DNA from: CAVVNN01 sp963749605
GTDB taxonomy: Bacteria; Actinomycetota; Thermoleophilia; Solirubrobacterales; 70-9
Direction of reading: 5' to 3'
NCBI GenBank assembly: GCA_963749605.1
Contig: CAVVNN010000002.1
Location: forward strand, 496,001-560,000
DNA: 64,000 nucleotides
The notes beneath the pieces were generated by a model. The model searched no databases and was not told the DNA's origin. It was given only the letters and a program-made list of their open reading frames with translations. The position numbers and the translations under genes were made by a program. This document shows, piece by piece, positions 7,709 through 15,276 of this stretch. Every line of letters begins with the position of its first letter. The first letter of the stretch is position 1.

Positions 7709-7999
7709 TCAGGCGGCGGCGCGGATCGCGACGTCCACGATGACGGCGCGGTCGGGAGCGGCGAGGGCTGCCCGGGCGGCGGCGACCAGAGCCTCGGCGT
7801 CGAGGCTGTAGCGCTCGGCGACGATGCGAAGCCGGTCCTCGACCCCGCTCACCGGGGAGAGCAACTCGACGTTCACCGGATGCCCCTCGGCGATCGCGAC
7901 GTTCACCCGGTCGGCGGCTTCCTCGCAGTACTCCCAGCGAGCGCCATCGACCAGATCGATCGAGATGGCCTTCGCCTCGCTGTCGTAGTCCGCCTTCAC
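7709..7999 (-). CDS. DUF2283-like small protein
   Basis: A 96-residue protein beginning MKADYDSEAKAISIDLVDG, matching the DUF2283 pattern (M-K-x-x-Y-D-x-E-A-x-A-x-x-I-x-L). The C-terminus is an alanine-rich helix. It starts with GTG at 7999, overlaps the end of the DUF4258-like remnant by 4 bp (GTGA), and has AAGGAG upstream inside that gene. DUF4258/DUF2283 neighbours are common as small toxin-antitoxin-like pairs in actinobacteria; this one would be the partner or antitoxin. The function is inferred from that pairing only. Confidence 0.65.
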   Translation of the reverse strand: MKADYDSEAKAISIDLVDGARWEYCEEAADRVNVAIAEGHPVNVELLSPVSGVEDRLRIVAERYSLDAEALVAAARAALAAPDRAVIVDVAIRAAA

Positions 8000-8130
8000 C
8001 GTCGCTTTCTCCTTGGAATCACTGTAATGACAAACTCCGGGTCGTCAAGCGCAACCACGATCTCGAGTGGTTGACCGTCGCTGCAAGAGCCAATCAGGAT
8101 CGGGTTCCCGTCGGGATCCACCGTGCGGGA
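7996..8130 (-). pseudogene. DUF4258-like fragment, N-terminus missing
   Basis: The last 44 codons read SRTVDPDGNPILIGSCSDG, then LEIVVALDD and VITVIP, like the C-terminal strands of small DUF4258/BrnT-like toxins (x-G-R-x-x-I-x-G...LEVVV...V-I-x-A-x-P). The N-terminal helix with the usual His and Arg residues is absent; upstream the frame continues into Pro/Arg-rich sequence and the palindrome at 8265-8307. I read this as a toxin gene cut by rearrangement, still translationally linked to its DUF2283 partner. Confidence 0.5.
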
Positions 8131-8264
8131 CTCCGGTGCTGAAGCGATCCCGCTGCGCTTCGGCGGGCGCGGGCCGGCGCGCAGTGTCGTCCTCGTCCCC
8201 CACCCCACGCCCGGCGACCCCTGATCACCCCTCGATCCGGGCAAGCCCCTCCCCCCTGCCACAC

Positions 8265-8307
8265 TGCAACGTTTTTGCCCCCTGCTGGGGGGCAAACGTG
8301 ATGCACC
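8265..8307 (-). repeat. Palindromic element, family B, copy 1
   Basis: A stem of TTTGCCCCC (8274-8282) and GGGGGCAAA (8288-8296) with a 5-nt loop is flanked by TGCAACG on one side and CGTGATGCACC on the other. It is the reverse orientation of the copies at 19474 and 20455. The start codon of the ORF6N gene (8301) lies inside it. Confidence 0.8.
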
Positions 8308-8862
8308 TCTCCGCTCACCCGGGTGTAGCCGTCGCGGCTCCAGCGATCGAGAAGCGGATCCTGGTCGTGCGCGAGCGGCAGGTGATGCTCGACGAAGACC
8401 TGGCTGATCTCTACGGGGTGGAGACCAAACGCCTGATCGAGCAGGTGAAACGGAACATCGAGCGCTTCCCCGAGGACTTCATGTTTCAGCTGAACAAATC
8501 CGAGGCAGCGGCTTTGAGGTCGCAGATTGCGACCTCAAACATCGGCCGCGGCGGGCGCCGGTATGCCCCGTATGTCTTCACCGAGCAGGGTGTCGCGATG
8601 CTCTCAGGGGTCCTGCGTAGCGAGCGAGCGATTGTTGTGAACATCGAGATCATGCGGGCCTTCGTCGAACTGCGCCGCGCCGCGTCCTCCTCCGCGGCGA
8701 TCGAGAAGCGACTCGAAGAGCTCGAGCGAGAGACCGGTGCAAGGCTGGGCCAGCATGACGAGCAGTTGAGCCAGATCTTCCAGGCTCTTCGGCAACTGAT
8801 CTCCCCTCCCCCCGCGACCCAAGCGCAGGGTCGGGTTCGGACCACCCGAGGACGAGGATTAG
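8301..8862 (+). CDS. ORF6N-domain protein, frameshifted near 8805
   Basis: The ORF6N domain is complete: IEKRILVVRERQVMLDEDLADLYGVETKRL, EQVKRNIERFPEDFMFQL and RRYAPYVFTEQGVAMLSGVL, then a coiled coil with EKRLEELERETGARL. ORF6N domains occur in phage and bacterial DNA-binding regulators. In the run of six C near 8805 one extra C shifts the frame; removing it gives the usual family ending PKRRVGFGPPEDED and a TAG at 8860-8862. As written, the frame runs on to 9083 through palindrome A2 into the next gene. The ATG at 8301 lies within palindrome B1, so the 5' end may have been reshaped by the repeat. Confidence 0.75.
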
Positions 8863-8904
8863 TCGAACATCTGCGGAGGACTGCCCCCCTCCCCCTGCTG
8901 CGCC

Positions 8905-8946
8905 TGCATCAAGTTTTGGGGCTATTTGGCCCAAAACGCGATGCGC
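8905..8946 (+). repeat. Palindromic element, family A, copy 2
   Basis: It has TGCATCAAG and CGCGATGCGC ends with perfect GTTTTGGG/CCCAAAAC arms around 9 nt. It is followed by a stretch almost identical to the one after copy 1 (GCGCGGC/GCCGCGC-type sequence, then TTTTGCAGT and the microprotein promoter block). Confidence 0.8.
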
Positions 8947-9051
8947 GTCTCCCCCAGCCCCCGCCGCGCGGCCTTTCGCGCGGCAACTTTTGCAGTTCCG
9001 GCACATTCAGCGCGCCACAGACAACACGTTTCCTCCTAGCCTGCGATCATC

Positions 9052-9324
9052 TTGGAGGCGATGCGAGACAAATGGTCGGATGAGCGGATGGATGACCTCA
9101 ACCGTCGGGTGGAGAACGGCTTCAACCGCGTCGACGCCGATCTGAGGGAGATCCGGGTCGAGATCAAATCTGAGATCGGGTCGGTGCGGGGCGAAATCGG
9201 GTCGTTGCGCAGCGAGCTCCACACCGAGATCGCGTCGCTGCATCGCCTCATCCTCCAGGTTGCGGGCGGCATGTTCGCCACCTTCGCGTTCGGCTTCGCC
9301 GGCCTGATCGCCACCCGGCTGTAG
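9052..9324 (+). CDS. Coiled-coil protein with C-terminal membrane segment, copy 2
   Basis: A 90-residue paralogue of the protein at 3554: MEAMRDKWSDERMDDL, a Glu/Arg-rich coiled coil with RVEIKSEIGSVRGEIGSLRSEL repeats, then LILQVAGGMFATFAFGFAGLIATRL as a single membrane span. The start is TTG at 9052, aligned with the ATG of copy 1, with TAGCCT (9037-9042) 9 nt upstream; ATG 9061 is the alternative. It sits directly after palindrome A2 and the ORF6N gene. Confidence 0.75.
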   Translation: MEAMRDKWSDERMDDLNRRVENGFNRVDADLREIRVEIKSEIGSVRGEIGSLRSELHTEIASLHRLILQVAGGMFATFAFGFAGLIATRL

Positions 9325-9453
9325 CCGACCGGCCTCGCGCCACCGCGCCGGGGCGGTTCCGCGGAACCGCCTTGAAGAAGTTCCGGCCACCGCGGGCCCA
9401 GACTCGTCGGTTGACCGAACAAGCATGCCTGGAAACGCGCTGCTTCGAGGGTG

Positions 9454-11319
9454 CTATCGACTCGCGGTCACCGAGGCGCTCGTGTAGGTCGTTCCCGCTG
9501 AGGTCGCAGCGGTGATTTTGTCGGAATAGGAGCTGCTCGCCTGAGCCGTGAAGGTGAACTGGGTCGTCGATTCCGCCGCACCGGAGCTCGAGATCGCAAG
9601 GCTTCCGCCGCTGATCGTCCCAGCGCTGGTCGTGACTTTGACCGAGTGACCGCCGCCAAGCGCCGTGACCGTATTTCCGTAGGTGTCGGTGACGCTGACG
9701 GTCGCCGTGATGACGCCGCTGTTCCCCAGCCCGGTCACGGTGCAGGTGAACAGGCATGGCGAGCTGGCGCTCCCGGCGCTGATCGCCACATTCGTGAAAG
9801 CAAGCTTCGACGCCGAGGTCGCTGCAACCGTCACCGCCAGCGCCGTGGGGTTGGAGATCGAGCCGTCGCTGACCGCGATCGCGGTCGCTCCTGCGTTGTA
9901 GAGCTTCATCACGCCGTTTTTCGAGGAGGAGACTCTGGCGACGCCGCTGGTGAAGGCGATCGCGGTTGCGGCGCCGAAGGCAGTCGCCGTCCCCGAGGAA
10001 TTGGAGACGGTCGGGGCGTTCCCGCCGGGGCTGTTGGCGGCGCCGGAGAAGGTGAGGCTGTGGGAGCCGGTGTAGGTGGTGGCGGTGTTGCCGTAGGTGT
10101 CGAGCGCGGTTGTGGTGAGGTTGTCCGATGCGCCCGCCGTTGGCGTGATCGAGGCCGCGACCAGCGAGAGTTCCACTGCGGCGGCCGCAGTTACGGTCAC
10201 CGAGAGCGCCGAGGCGGTTGAGATCGAGCCGTCACTGGCCGTGATGCTCGTCGTTCCGGACTTATAGAGCTTCATCTCGCCGTTGCTGGATTCCGAGACC
10301 GTCGCAACCCCGGCGCTGAAGGAGATCGCGGTTGCGGCGCCGAAATTGGTCGCCGCTCCGGTTGAGTTGGCGATGGTCGGGGCGGTCCCGCCGGGGCTGT
10401 TGGCGGCGCCGGAGAAGGTGAGGCTGTGGAGGCCGGTGTAGGTGGTGGCGGTGTTGCCGTAGGTGTCGAGCGCGGTTGTGGTGAGGTCATCGGCGACGCC
10501 CGCGACGGTGGCGGGAGCGGCCAGTGAGAGCTTCGAGGCGGCGCCCGGAGCAACCGTCACCGCAAGCGCCGTGGGGTTGGAGATCGAGCCGTCGCTGACT
10601 GTGATCGCGGTCGCTCCCGCGTTGTAGAGCTTCATCACGCCGTTTTTCGAGGTGGAGACTTTGGCGACGCCGCTGGTGAAGGCGATCGCGGTTGCGGCGC
10701 CGAAGGCGGTGACCGTACCCGAGGAGTTGGAGACGGTCGGAGCGTTCCCGCCGGGGCTTTTGGACGCGCCGGAGAAGGTGAGGCTGTGGGAGCCGGCGTA
10801 GGTGGTGACGGTGTTGTCGCTCGCGTCCAGGGCGGTGATCGTCAGGTTGTCGGCGACCCCCACGGCGGGCGAGCTCGAGGCGGCCACGAGCGCGAAGTGC
10901 GTCGCGGCGCCGGTGGTGACGTTCGCCGAGGCTGGCGCGCTCGTCGCGCTCCAGGAGCGCCATCGCGCCGTCACGGTGTAGATGTGGGCGCCGACTTCGA
11001 CGCCGCTGTCGGTGCAGGCGGTAACGCTGGCGGGTGGGGCAGAGGTCGGGCAATCGCCCCCCGGTTGGCCGCCGTCGCGGGTGACGGAATAGGTCACGGC
11101 GCCCGCTCCCGGCGCAGTGACGGCGCTCCAAGTGAGCGCGACCGTGCCCCCTCCGGGCGTCGACCCGGAGATTGTCGGCGCAGAGAGAACATTGACTTTC
11201 GCCGATGCGTTTCCCGCCCCCGAGGTAGAGAAGTAGGCCAAGGCGGCGCCGGTCACGGTTGCGGTCACCAGGACAACGAGAGCGACACCGGTTACGCGGA
11301 TCGGGAACGACCGGCTCAC
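9454..11319 (-). CDS. Exported surface protein with repeated Ig-like modules
   Basis: A 621-residue protein. The signal region (TGVALVVLVTATVTGAALAYFSTSG) resembles SipW-type signal peptides, with A-Y-F-S/T-x-x-G just after the hydrophobic core. Residues of roughly 45-137 look fibronectin-III-like. Then come three modules of about 115-120 residues (about 138, 258 and 373 onward), each with D-N-L-T-x-T-A-L-D, Y-A/T-G-S-H-S-L-T-F-S-G and S-D-G-S-I-S, and a final half-module. The modules are also very similar as DNA, so they arose by recent duplication. It is the second gene of an operon behind the TasA-like protein at 11332. Likely role: fibre, adhesin or matrix protein. No sortase or sipW gene is visible here. 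Confidence 0.75.
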   Translation of the reverse strand: MSRSFPIRVTGVALVVLVTATVTGAALAYFSTSGAGNASAKVNVLSAPTISGSTPGGGTVALTWSAVTAPGAGAVTYSVTRDGGQPGGDCPTSAPPASVTACTDSGVEVGAHIYTVTARWRSWSATSAPASANVTTGAATHFALVAASSSPAVGVADNLTITALDASDNTVTTYAGSHSLTFSGASKSPGGNAPTVSNSSGTVTAFGAATAIAFTSGVAKVSTSKNGVMKLYNAGATAITVSDGSISNPTALAVTVAPGAASKLSLAAPATVAGVADDLTTTALDTYGNTATTYTGLHSLTFSGAANSPGGTAPTIANSTGAATNFGAATAISFSAGVATVSESSNGEMKLYKSGTTSITASDGSISTASALSVTVTAAAAVELSLVAASITPTAGASDNLTTTALDTYGNTATTYTGSHSLTFSGAANSPGGNAPTVSNSSGTATAFGAATAIAFTSGVARVSSSKNGVMKLYNAGATAIAVSDGSISNPTALAVTVAATSASKLAFTNVAISAGSASSPCLFTCTVTGLGNSGVITATVSVTDTYGNTVTALGGGHSVKVTTSAGTISGGSLAISSSGAAESTTQFTFTAQASSSYSDKITAATSAGTTYTSASVTASR

Positions 11320-11331
11320 CCGTGTGCCGCC

Positions 11332-11805
11332 CTAGTTGCTGGTCAGGTGAAGGGTCAGCGTGGCGCCCTGGCAGGCATCCTGGTTGACCCCGGTTTCGTT
11401 CATCGTCAAGGTTCCGGTCGGAGTCACGGTCTGCCCGTTACCGGCCGCGAAAACGTGATTGACGGTGACGTCGGACATTGCAAAGTCGGGATTGCCGCCG
11501 GTGATCGCGGTGCTGCAAGTCGAGTGGCCCGCGTCGGCGGAGATGCTCGCCAGACTGACGGTGCCGACGCGCTGGGCGCCCGAGGAGGGGTTGTCAACCG
11601 TAAAGGTCACCGGCGATGAGGAACCGGGGTACAGATTGGAGGAGATCGTCGCGTGCAGGGTCACCGCTGAGCTTGAACCGGCCGTGGCCGCGCCGGTGCC
11701 CGAACCCGTCGTCGTGAAGTAGGCGAAGGCGATGCCGGCCATGGCCAGCGCGCAGGTGCCGACAAGCGTGCAGAGGGCTCGCTTCATGGACATCTTCTGC
11801 TTCAT
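11332..11805 (-). CDS. TasA/camelysin-like exported protein with SipW-type signal
   Basis: A 157-residue protein. MKQKMSMKRALCTLVGTCALAMAGIAFAYFTTTGSG is a signal peptide with the A-Y-F-T-T-T-G motif seen after the SipW cleavage site in TasA-like proteins; the rest is a Thr/Ser-rich beta domain. The ATG at 11805 is chosen for its AGGAG ribosome binding site 5 nt upstream; the longer frame to 11862 lacks one. The large repeat protein starts 12 bp downstream, so both are likely secreted together. TasA-family proteins form extracellular fibres; function here is by analogy. Confidence 0.7.
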   Translation of the reverse strand: MKQKMSMKRALCTLVGTCALAMAGIAFAYFTTTGSGTGAATAGSSSAVTLHATISSNLYPGSSSPVTFTVDNPSSGAQRVGTVSLASISADAGHSTCSTAITGGNPDFAMSDVTVNHVFAAGNGQTVTPTGTLTMNETGVNQDACQGATLTLHLTSN

Positions 11806-11969
11806 TGCATCTCCTGTTTGTAGGCCTTGGGGGAGCGAGCGCTCCATCGAGTGGGCCGTCATCGGCGCGAGCAGTGGATTTATTTAGTTCGGCAAGCAAA
11901 TGAGCGCGCTGGATCCCGGCACATTCAGCGCGCCACAGACAACACGTTTCCTTCTAGCCTGCCATCATC

Positions 11970-12371
11970 TTGGAGGCGATGCGAGACAAACGGTCGGATG
12001 AGCGGATGGACGATCTCAACCGCCGGGTGGAGAACGGCTTCAATCGCGTCGACGCCGATCTGAGGGAGATCCGGGCCGAGATCGGGGGGCTGCGCGGCGA
12101 AACCAAAGCCGAGTTCGACGACCTGCGCGGCGAAACCAAAGCCGAGTTCGGAGGCCTGCGCGGCGAGATCAAAGCCGAGTTCGGCGCGGTGCGCCATGAG
12201 TTGCGCGGCGAGATCGGGGACCTGCGCGGCGAAATGAACTCTCGCTTCGAGCATGTAGACGCCCGCCTCGACCACGTAGATGCTCGTTTCGATGCCCTCC
12301 AGCGCACCATGCTCCAGATGGGAGGCGGCGTAATCGTTGCCCTGGTCGGCCTGATCGCCACCCAGCTGTAG
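11970..12371 (+). CDS. Coiled-coil protein with C-terminal membrane segment, copy 3 (long form)
   Basis: The 133-residue longest member of the family at 3554 and 9052. After the conserved N-terminus (MEAMRDKRSDERMDDLNRRVENGFNRV) come 11-residue repeats of the type E-F-x-x-L-R-G-E-x-K-A (at least four), then RFEHVDARLDHVDARFDAL and a C-terminal membrane span (MGGGVIVALVGLIATQL). The start is TTG at 11970, with the shared block and TAGCCT (11955-11960) upstream. The 11-mer repeats suggest a long right-handed coiled coil and show how the family changes length. The UDP-sugar dehydrogenase starts 17 bp later from its own -10. Confidence 0.75.
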   Translation: MEAMRDKRSDERMDDLNRRVENGFNRVDADLREIRAEIGGLRGETKAEFDDLRGETKAEFGGLRGEIKAEFGAVRHELRGEIGDLRGEMNSRFEHVDARLDHVDARFDALQRTMLQMGGGVIVALVGLIATQL

Positions 12372-12388
12372 GTCCTAGACTCCCGCCG

Positions 12389-13636
12389 ATGAAGATCGGG
12401 ATCGTCGGGCTCGGCTACGTCGGGCTGCCGCTCGCCGTCGCCTTCGCCGAAGCGGGCCACGAGGTGGTCGGCCTCGACGCGGACCAGCGCAAGATCGAAG
12501 CGCTGAACGAGGGCCGCAGCTACATCGAGGACATCCCCGACGCCGCCCTGGCGCCGCTCGGCGACCGCCTGCGCGCCACGCCGCGCCACGCCGACCTCGC
12601 CTCCTGCGAAGCGGTGATCATCTGCGTCCCGACGCCGCTGACCGGCTCGCGCGAGCCCGACCTCACCTACCTGCTCGAGGCCGGCGCCGCGATCTCGCAG
12701 GTGCTCCAACCCGAGCAGCTGGTGGTGCTGGAGTCGACCACCTACCCGGGCACGACCCGCGAGCGGCTGGCGCCGATCCTCGAGGAGTCGGGGCTGGCGG
12801 CGGGGCGCGACTTCAACCTCGCCTTCTCCCCCGAGCGGATCGACCCCGGCCGCACCGACTACACGGTGAAGACGACCCCGAAGCTGGTCGGCGGCCTCAC
12901 CGAGGCCTGCGCCGAGCGCGCCCGCGAGCTCTACTCGCTGATTTGCGAGCAGGTGATCGTCCTCTCCACCCCCGAGGCGGCGGAGCTCTCGAAGCTCCTG
13001 GAGAACATCTTCCGCTCGGTCAACATCGCCCTGGTCAACGAGCTCGCCCAGCTCTGCGACCGGCTCGGGATCGACGTCTGGGAGGTGATCGACGCCGCCG
13101 CGACCAAGCCCTTCGGCTTCATGCGCTTCGACCCCGGCCCCGGGATGGGCGGGCACTGCCTGCCGATCGACCCCTTCTACCTCGCCTACAAGGCGCGCGA
13201 GCACGACTTCTACCCCGAGTTCATCGAGCTGGCCGGCAAGGTCAACCAGGCCCAGCCGGCCTTCTGCGTCGATCGGATCGAGCGGGCGCTGAACGACGCC
13301 GGCAAGCCGGTCAAGGGGTCGAAGGTCCTCGTCCTCGGCGCCTCCTACAAGGCCGGCATCGGCGACATGCGGGAATCGCCGGCGCTGAAGATCATCGGAC
13401 TGCTGCAAGAACGCGGCGGGGCGGTCTCCTACCACGACCCCTACGTCGCGGCCCTGCCCGAGCTCGGCCTCGAATCGGTCGAGCTCGACGGCGCGCTGGC
13501 CGATGCCGACCTGGTCGCGATCGTCACCGCCCACCCCCAGCTCGACTACGCAGACGTAGTCTCCCGCGCCCCCCTGGTCGTCGACTTCCGCGGCGTCACC
13601 CGCGGGATCGAGGCGGCGAACCTGGTGCGGCTGTAG
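12389..13636 (+). CDS. Nucleotide-sugar dehydrogenase (UDP-GlcNAc/ManNAc 6-dehydrogenase type, WbpA-like)
   Basis: A 415-residue protein of full family length. NAD-binding GLGYVGLPLA lies at 7-16. The central domain has FSPERIDPG. The active site segment FMRFDPGPGMGGHCLPIDPFYL carries the catalytic Cys at about residue 257, and the UDP-binding C-terminal domain has VLVLGASYKAGIGDMRESPA. The two-step NAD-dependent oxidation of a UDP-hexosamine to the uronate feeds exopolysaccharide synthesis. GMGGHCLPIDP favours the WbpA/WecC group over UDP-glucose dehydrogenase. The start at 12389 is supported by TAGACT (12376-12381) 7 nt upstream. It lies 15 kb from the main polysaccharide locus. Confidence 0.9.
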   Translation: MKIGIVGLGYVGLPLAVAFAEAGHEVVGLDADQRKIEALNEGRSYIEDIPDAALAPLGDRLRATPRHADLASCEAVIICVPTPLTGSREPDLTYLLEAGAAISQVLQPEQLVVLESTTYPGTTRERLAPILEESGLAAGRDFNLAFSPERIDPGRTDYTVKTTPKLVGGLTEACAERARELYSLICEQVIVLSTPEAAELSKLLENIFRSVNIALVNELAQLCDRLGIDVWEVIDAAATKPFGFMRFDPGPGMGGHCLPIDPFYLAYKAREHDFYPEFIELAGKVNQAQPAFCVDRIERALNDAGKPVKGSKVLVLGASYKAGIGDMRESPALKIIGLLQERGGAVSYHDPYVAALPELGLESVELDGALADADLVAIVTAHPQLDYADVVSRAPLVVDFRGVTRGIEAANLVRL

Positions 13637-13645
13637 CGCCCTCGC

Positions 13646-14167
13646 TCACTGCGGGAACAGTTCCTCCACGGCTGCGCGGAACGAGGCCGGGTCGATCGCG
13701 GGGAACCGGTACAGCTCAGGCTCAATCGACTCGAACTGAGCGCGTGCATCCGCCGGATTCACCAGGCCGGAGGAAAGCATCTCGCGAATGTCCTGAAGAT
13801 CCTGCTCGTGACCGCGCTCGGCCTTCGCGAGCGCCTGCGCCACCGGATCGAAGTGGTGAAAGGAGACCTTGCCCTCCCTGCAGATAAGGGGGCTCCGTTC
13901 CTCCCATCCCTGCGGCAGAGGTATGAAGTCGGACGGGGCCGCAAGCTCGACGTTGAGGTTGAGCTCCTCCTTGAGCCGGGGAATCTCGCGCAGCAGCTCG
14001 TCGCGGTCGGGCATGAGCTTGATGTCCACGTCGACGGTCGTCTCCCTCCAACCGTGGAGGACGGCGGTTGCTCCGCCGGTGAGATAGACGCGGCCCTCCA
14101 CCCTGGCGGCCCGCCCCAACTCGCGCATGAACTGCTCGATGCGAGTCGAGTCGGCTAGCTCGCGCAT
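13646..14167 (-). CDS. DUF6036-like nucleotidyltransferase (MNT-type toxin candidate)
   Basis: A 173-residue protein with the nucleotidyltransferase signature VYLTGGATAVLHGWRETTVDVDIKL (GG-x-A and D-V-D) near 27-52, and a helical C-terminus. These minimal nucleotidyltransferases usually act in two-gene toxin-antitoxin modules. The gene overlaps the small helical protein gene at 14155-14442 by 13 bp, so the pair is translated together. Both acidic residues of the D-x-D motif are present, so it is probably active. The target is unknown. Confidence 0.75.
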   Translation of the reverse strand: MRELADSTRIEQFMRELGRAARVEGRVYLTGGATAVLHGWRETTVDVDIKLMPDRDELLREIPRLKEELNLNVELAAPSDFIPLPQGWEERSPLICREGKVSFHHFDPVAQALAKAERGHEQDLQDIREMLSSGLVNPADARAQFESIEPELYRFPAIDPASFRAAVEELFPQ

Positions 14168-14442
14168 GCTGCCGCTCGCTCGAAGCTGACGAGCCGGCGG
14201 ATCAGGGCGTTGTAGGCGGAGTGGGCAGCGTTGCCCTTCTCGCGCGCGAGAAGGAGGTAGAGCTTGTGCTCGGGGGAAGCGATCGGCGCGGGCAGCTCGA
14301 TGCCGACGGATCGCAGGCGCGGCGCGCCGATCGACACCAGCAGGGCGGCATCCGATTCGCGTCCGGCATCGAGATCTTCGACGCCGCGCTGAACCAGGTC
14401 GGCGCCCGGCAGCGATTCCAGCCAGTCTCGATTCGCGGTCAT
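14155..14442 (-). CDS. Small helical partner protein of the DUF6036-like nucleotidyltransferase
   Basis: A 95-residue protein: MTANRDWLESLPGADLVQRG, a short beta part (ALLVSIGAPRLRSVGI), then EHKLYLLLAREKGNAAHSAYNALIRRL. First gene of the pair, overlapping the nucleotidyltransferase by 13 bp. TAACCT lies 10 nt upstream of the ATG. No named domain is recognised. Position and size suggest the antitoxin or accessory partner, inferred from gene order only. Confidence 0.6.
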   Translation of the reverse strand: MTANRDWLESLPGADLVQRGVEDLDAGRESDAALLVSIGAPRLRSVGIELPAPIASPEHKLYLLLAREKGNAAHSAYNALIRRLVSFERAAACAS

Positions 14443-14488
14443 CCTGGTTTCGAGGTTAGCGCCGCCGGCCAGCCAAAGGACCGATGGC

Positions 14489-15184
14489 TCAGAACGGGCT
14501 GGGGACGCGGACCACCACGTCGTCGACGCTGGCGATCGCGCCGGAGGAGCTCTTCGCCGAGCCGATCGCCACGCCGGACGCGCGGCCGCCCAGTTCTCCG
14601 GCGCCGGGGTCGGTGACTTCGGCGACGAGCTGGCCGCCGACGTAGGCGCGCAGGAGGCACTGGCCCTTTTCGGGACCGCTGCTGACGTTGACGGCGCTGA
14701 GACGAAGCTGGTTCGCCTTGTCGATCCCCTTCACCGCGCTCACTTCCCTTTCGATCGCCAGGTACTTGACGCTCCCGCCCGCGAGGTACTCGCGCAGCTG
14801 CGTCTTCTGCTGGATCGGGTAGACGGCGAACTGGTAGCGCGCCCCTCCCCCGGCCCGCAGCACCAGGCCGAGGAACATCTTGCGCTGCAGGCTCTTCGGC
14901 GTGCCGCTGAGCAGCCGCTCGGTTGCGGCGACCTCGAGGTCGCGCCCGAGGACCGGGGTGCGGTAGGAGCATTCGCTCGTGCGCTTGCCGAAGACGATCC
15001 GCACGGAGTGCTGCGAACCCCCGCGGGTGCAGCTGGGGCCGGAGAGCTTGACCAGCTGGCTGCGCTGGGACGTCGTCTCCAGGCTGTTGCGATAGACGCC
15101 GACCATCGCCCCCGCCGCGGCGGCGACGAGCACGAGCGCGCTGGCGAAAACGGCGAGGGGAACGGCTGTGGCGCGGACCTTCAT
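14489..15184 (-). CDS. Hypothetical protein with one N-terminal membrane segment
   Basis: A 231-residue protein. MKVRATAVPLAVFASALVLVAAAAGAMVGVY is a signal anchor; the rest is a predicted extracytoplasmic domain with conserved-looking Cys residues (GPSCTRGG, SECSYRTPV, GQCLLRAYV) and a C-terminal lectin-like beta pattern. The ATG at 15184 is chosen because TAGGCT ends 7 nt before it; the frame is open to 15274 but that runs into the divergent mutase promoter. No family is recognised. Confidence 0.65.
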   Translation of the reverse strand: MKVRATAVPLAVFASALVLVAAAAGAMVGVYRNSLETTSQRSQLVKLSGPSCTRGGSQHSVRIVFGKRTSECSYRTPVLGRDLEVAATERLLSGTPKSLQRKMFLGLVLRAGGGARYQFAVYPIQQKTQLREYLAGGSVKYLAIEREVSAVKGIDKANQLRLSAVNVSSGPEKGQCLLRAYVGGQLVAEVTDPGAGELGGRASGVAIGSAKSSSGAIASVDDVVVRVPSPF

Positions 15185-15276
15185 CGCTCGCAGCCTAAAC
15201 ACAGGCCAGGGGGAAAGATGCGCCCAGCGGGCTCTGAACGGAGGATTTCGGAGCAACCCAAATATCATTGACAACG

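Noticed and set aside
9640..11160. Repeated DNA as a CRISPR array or satellite
   Set aside because: The repeats are the in-frame protein modules of the exported protein; spacing is about 350 bp and no short direct repeat-spacer pattern exists. No CRISPR array is seen anywhere in the window.
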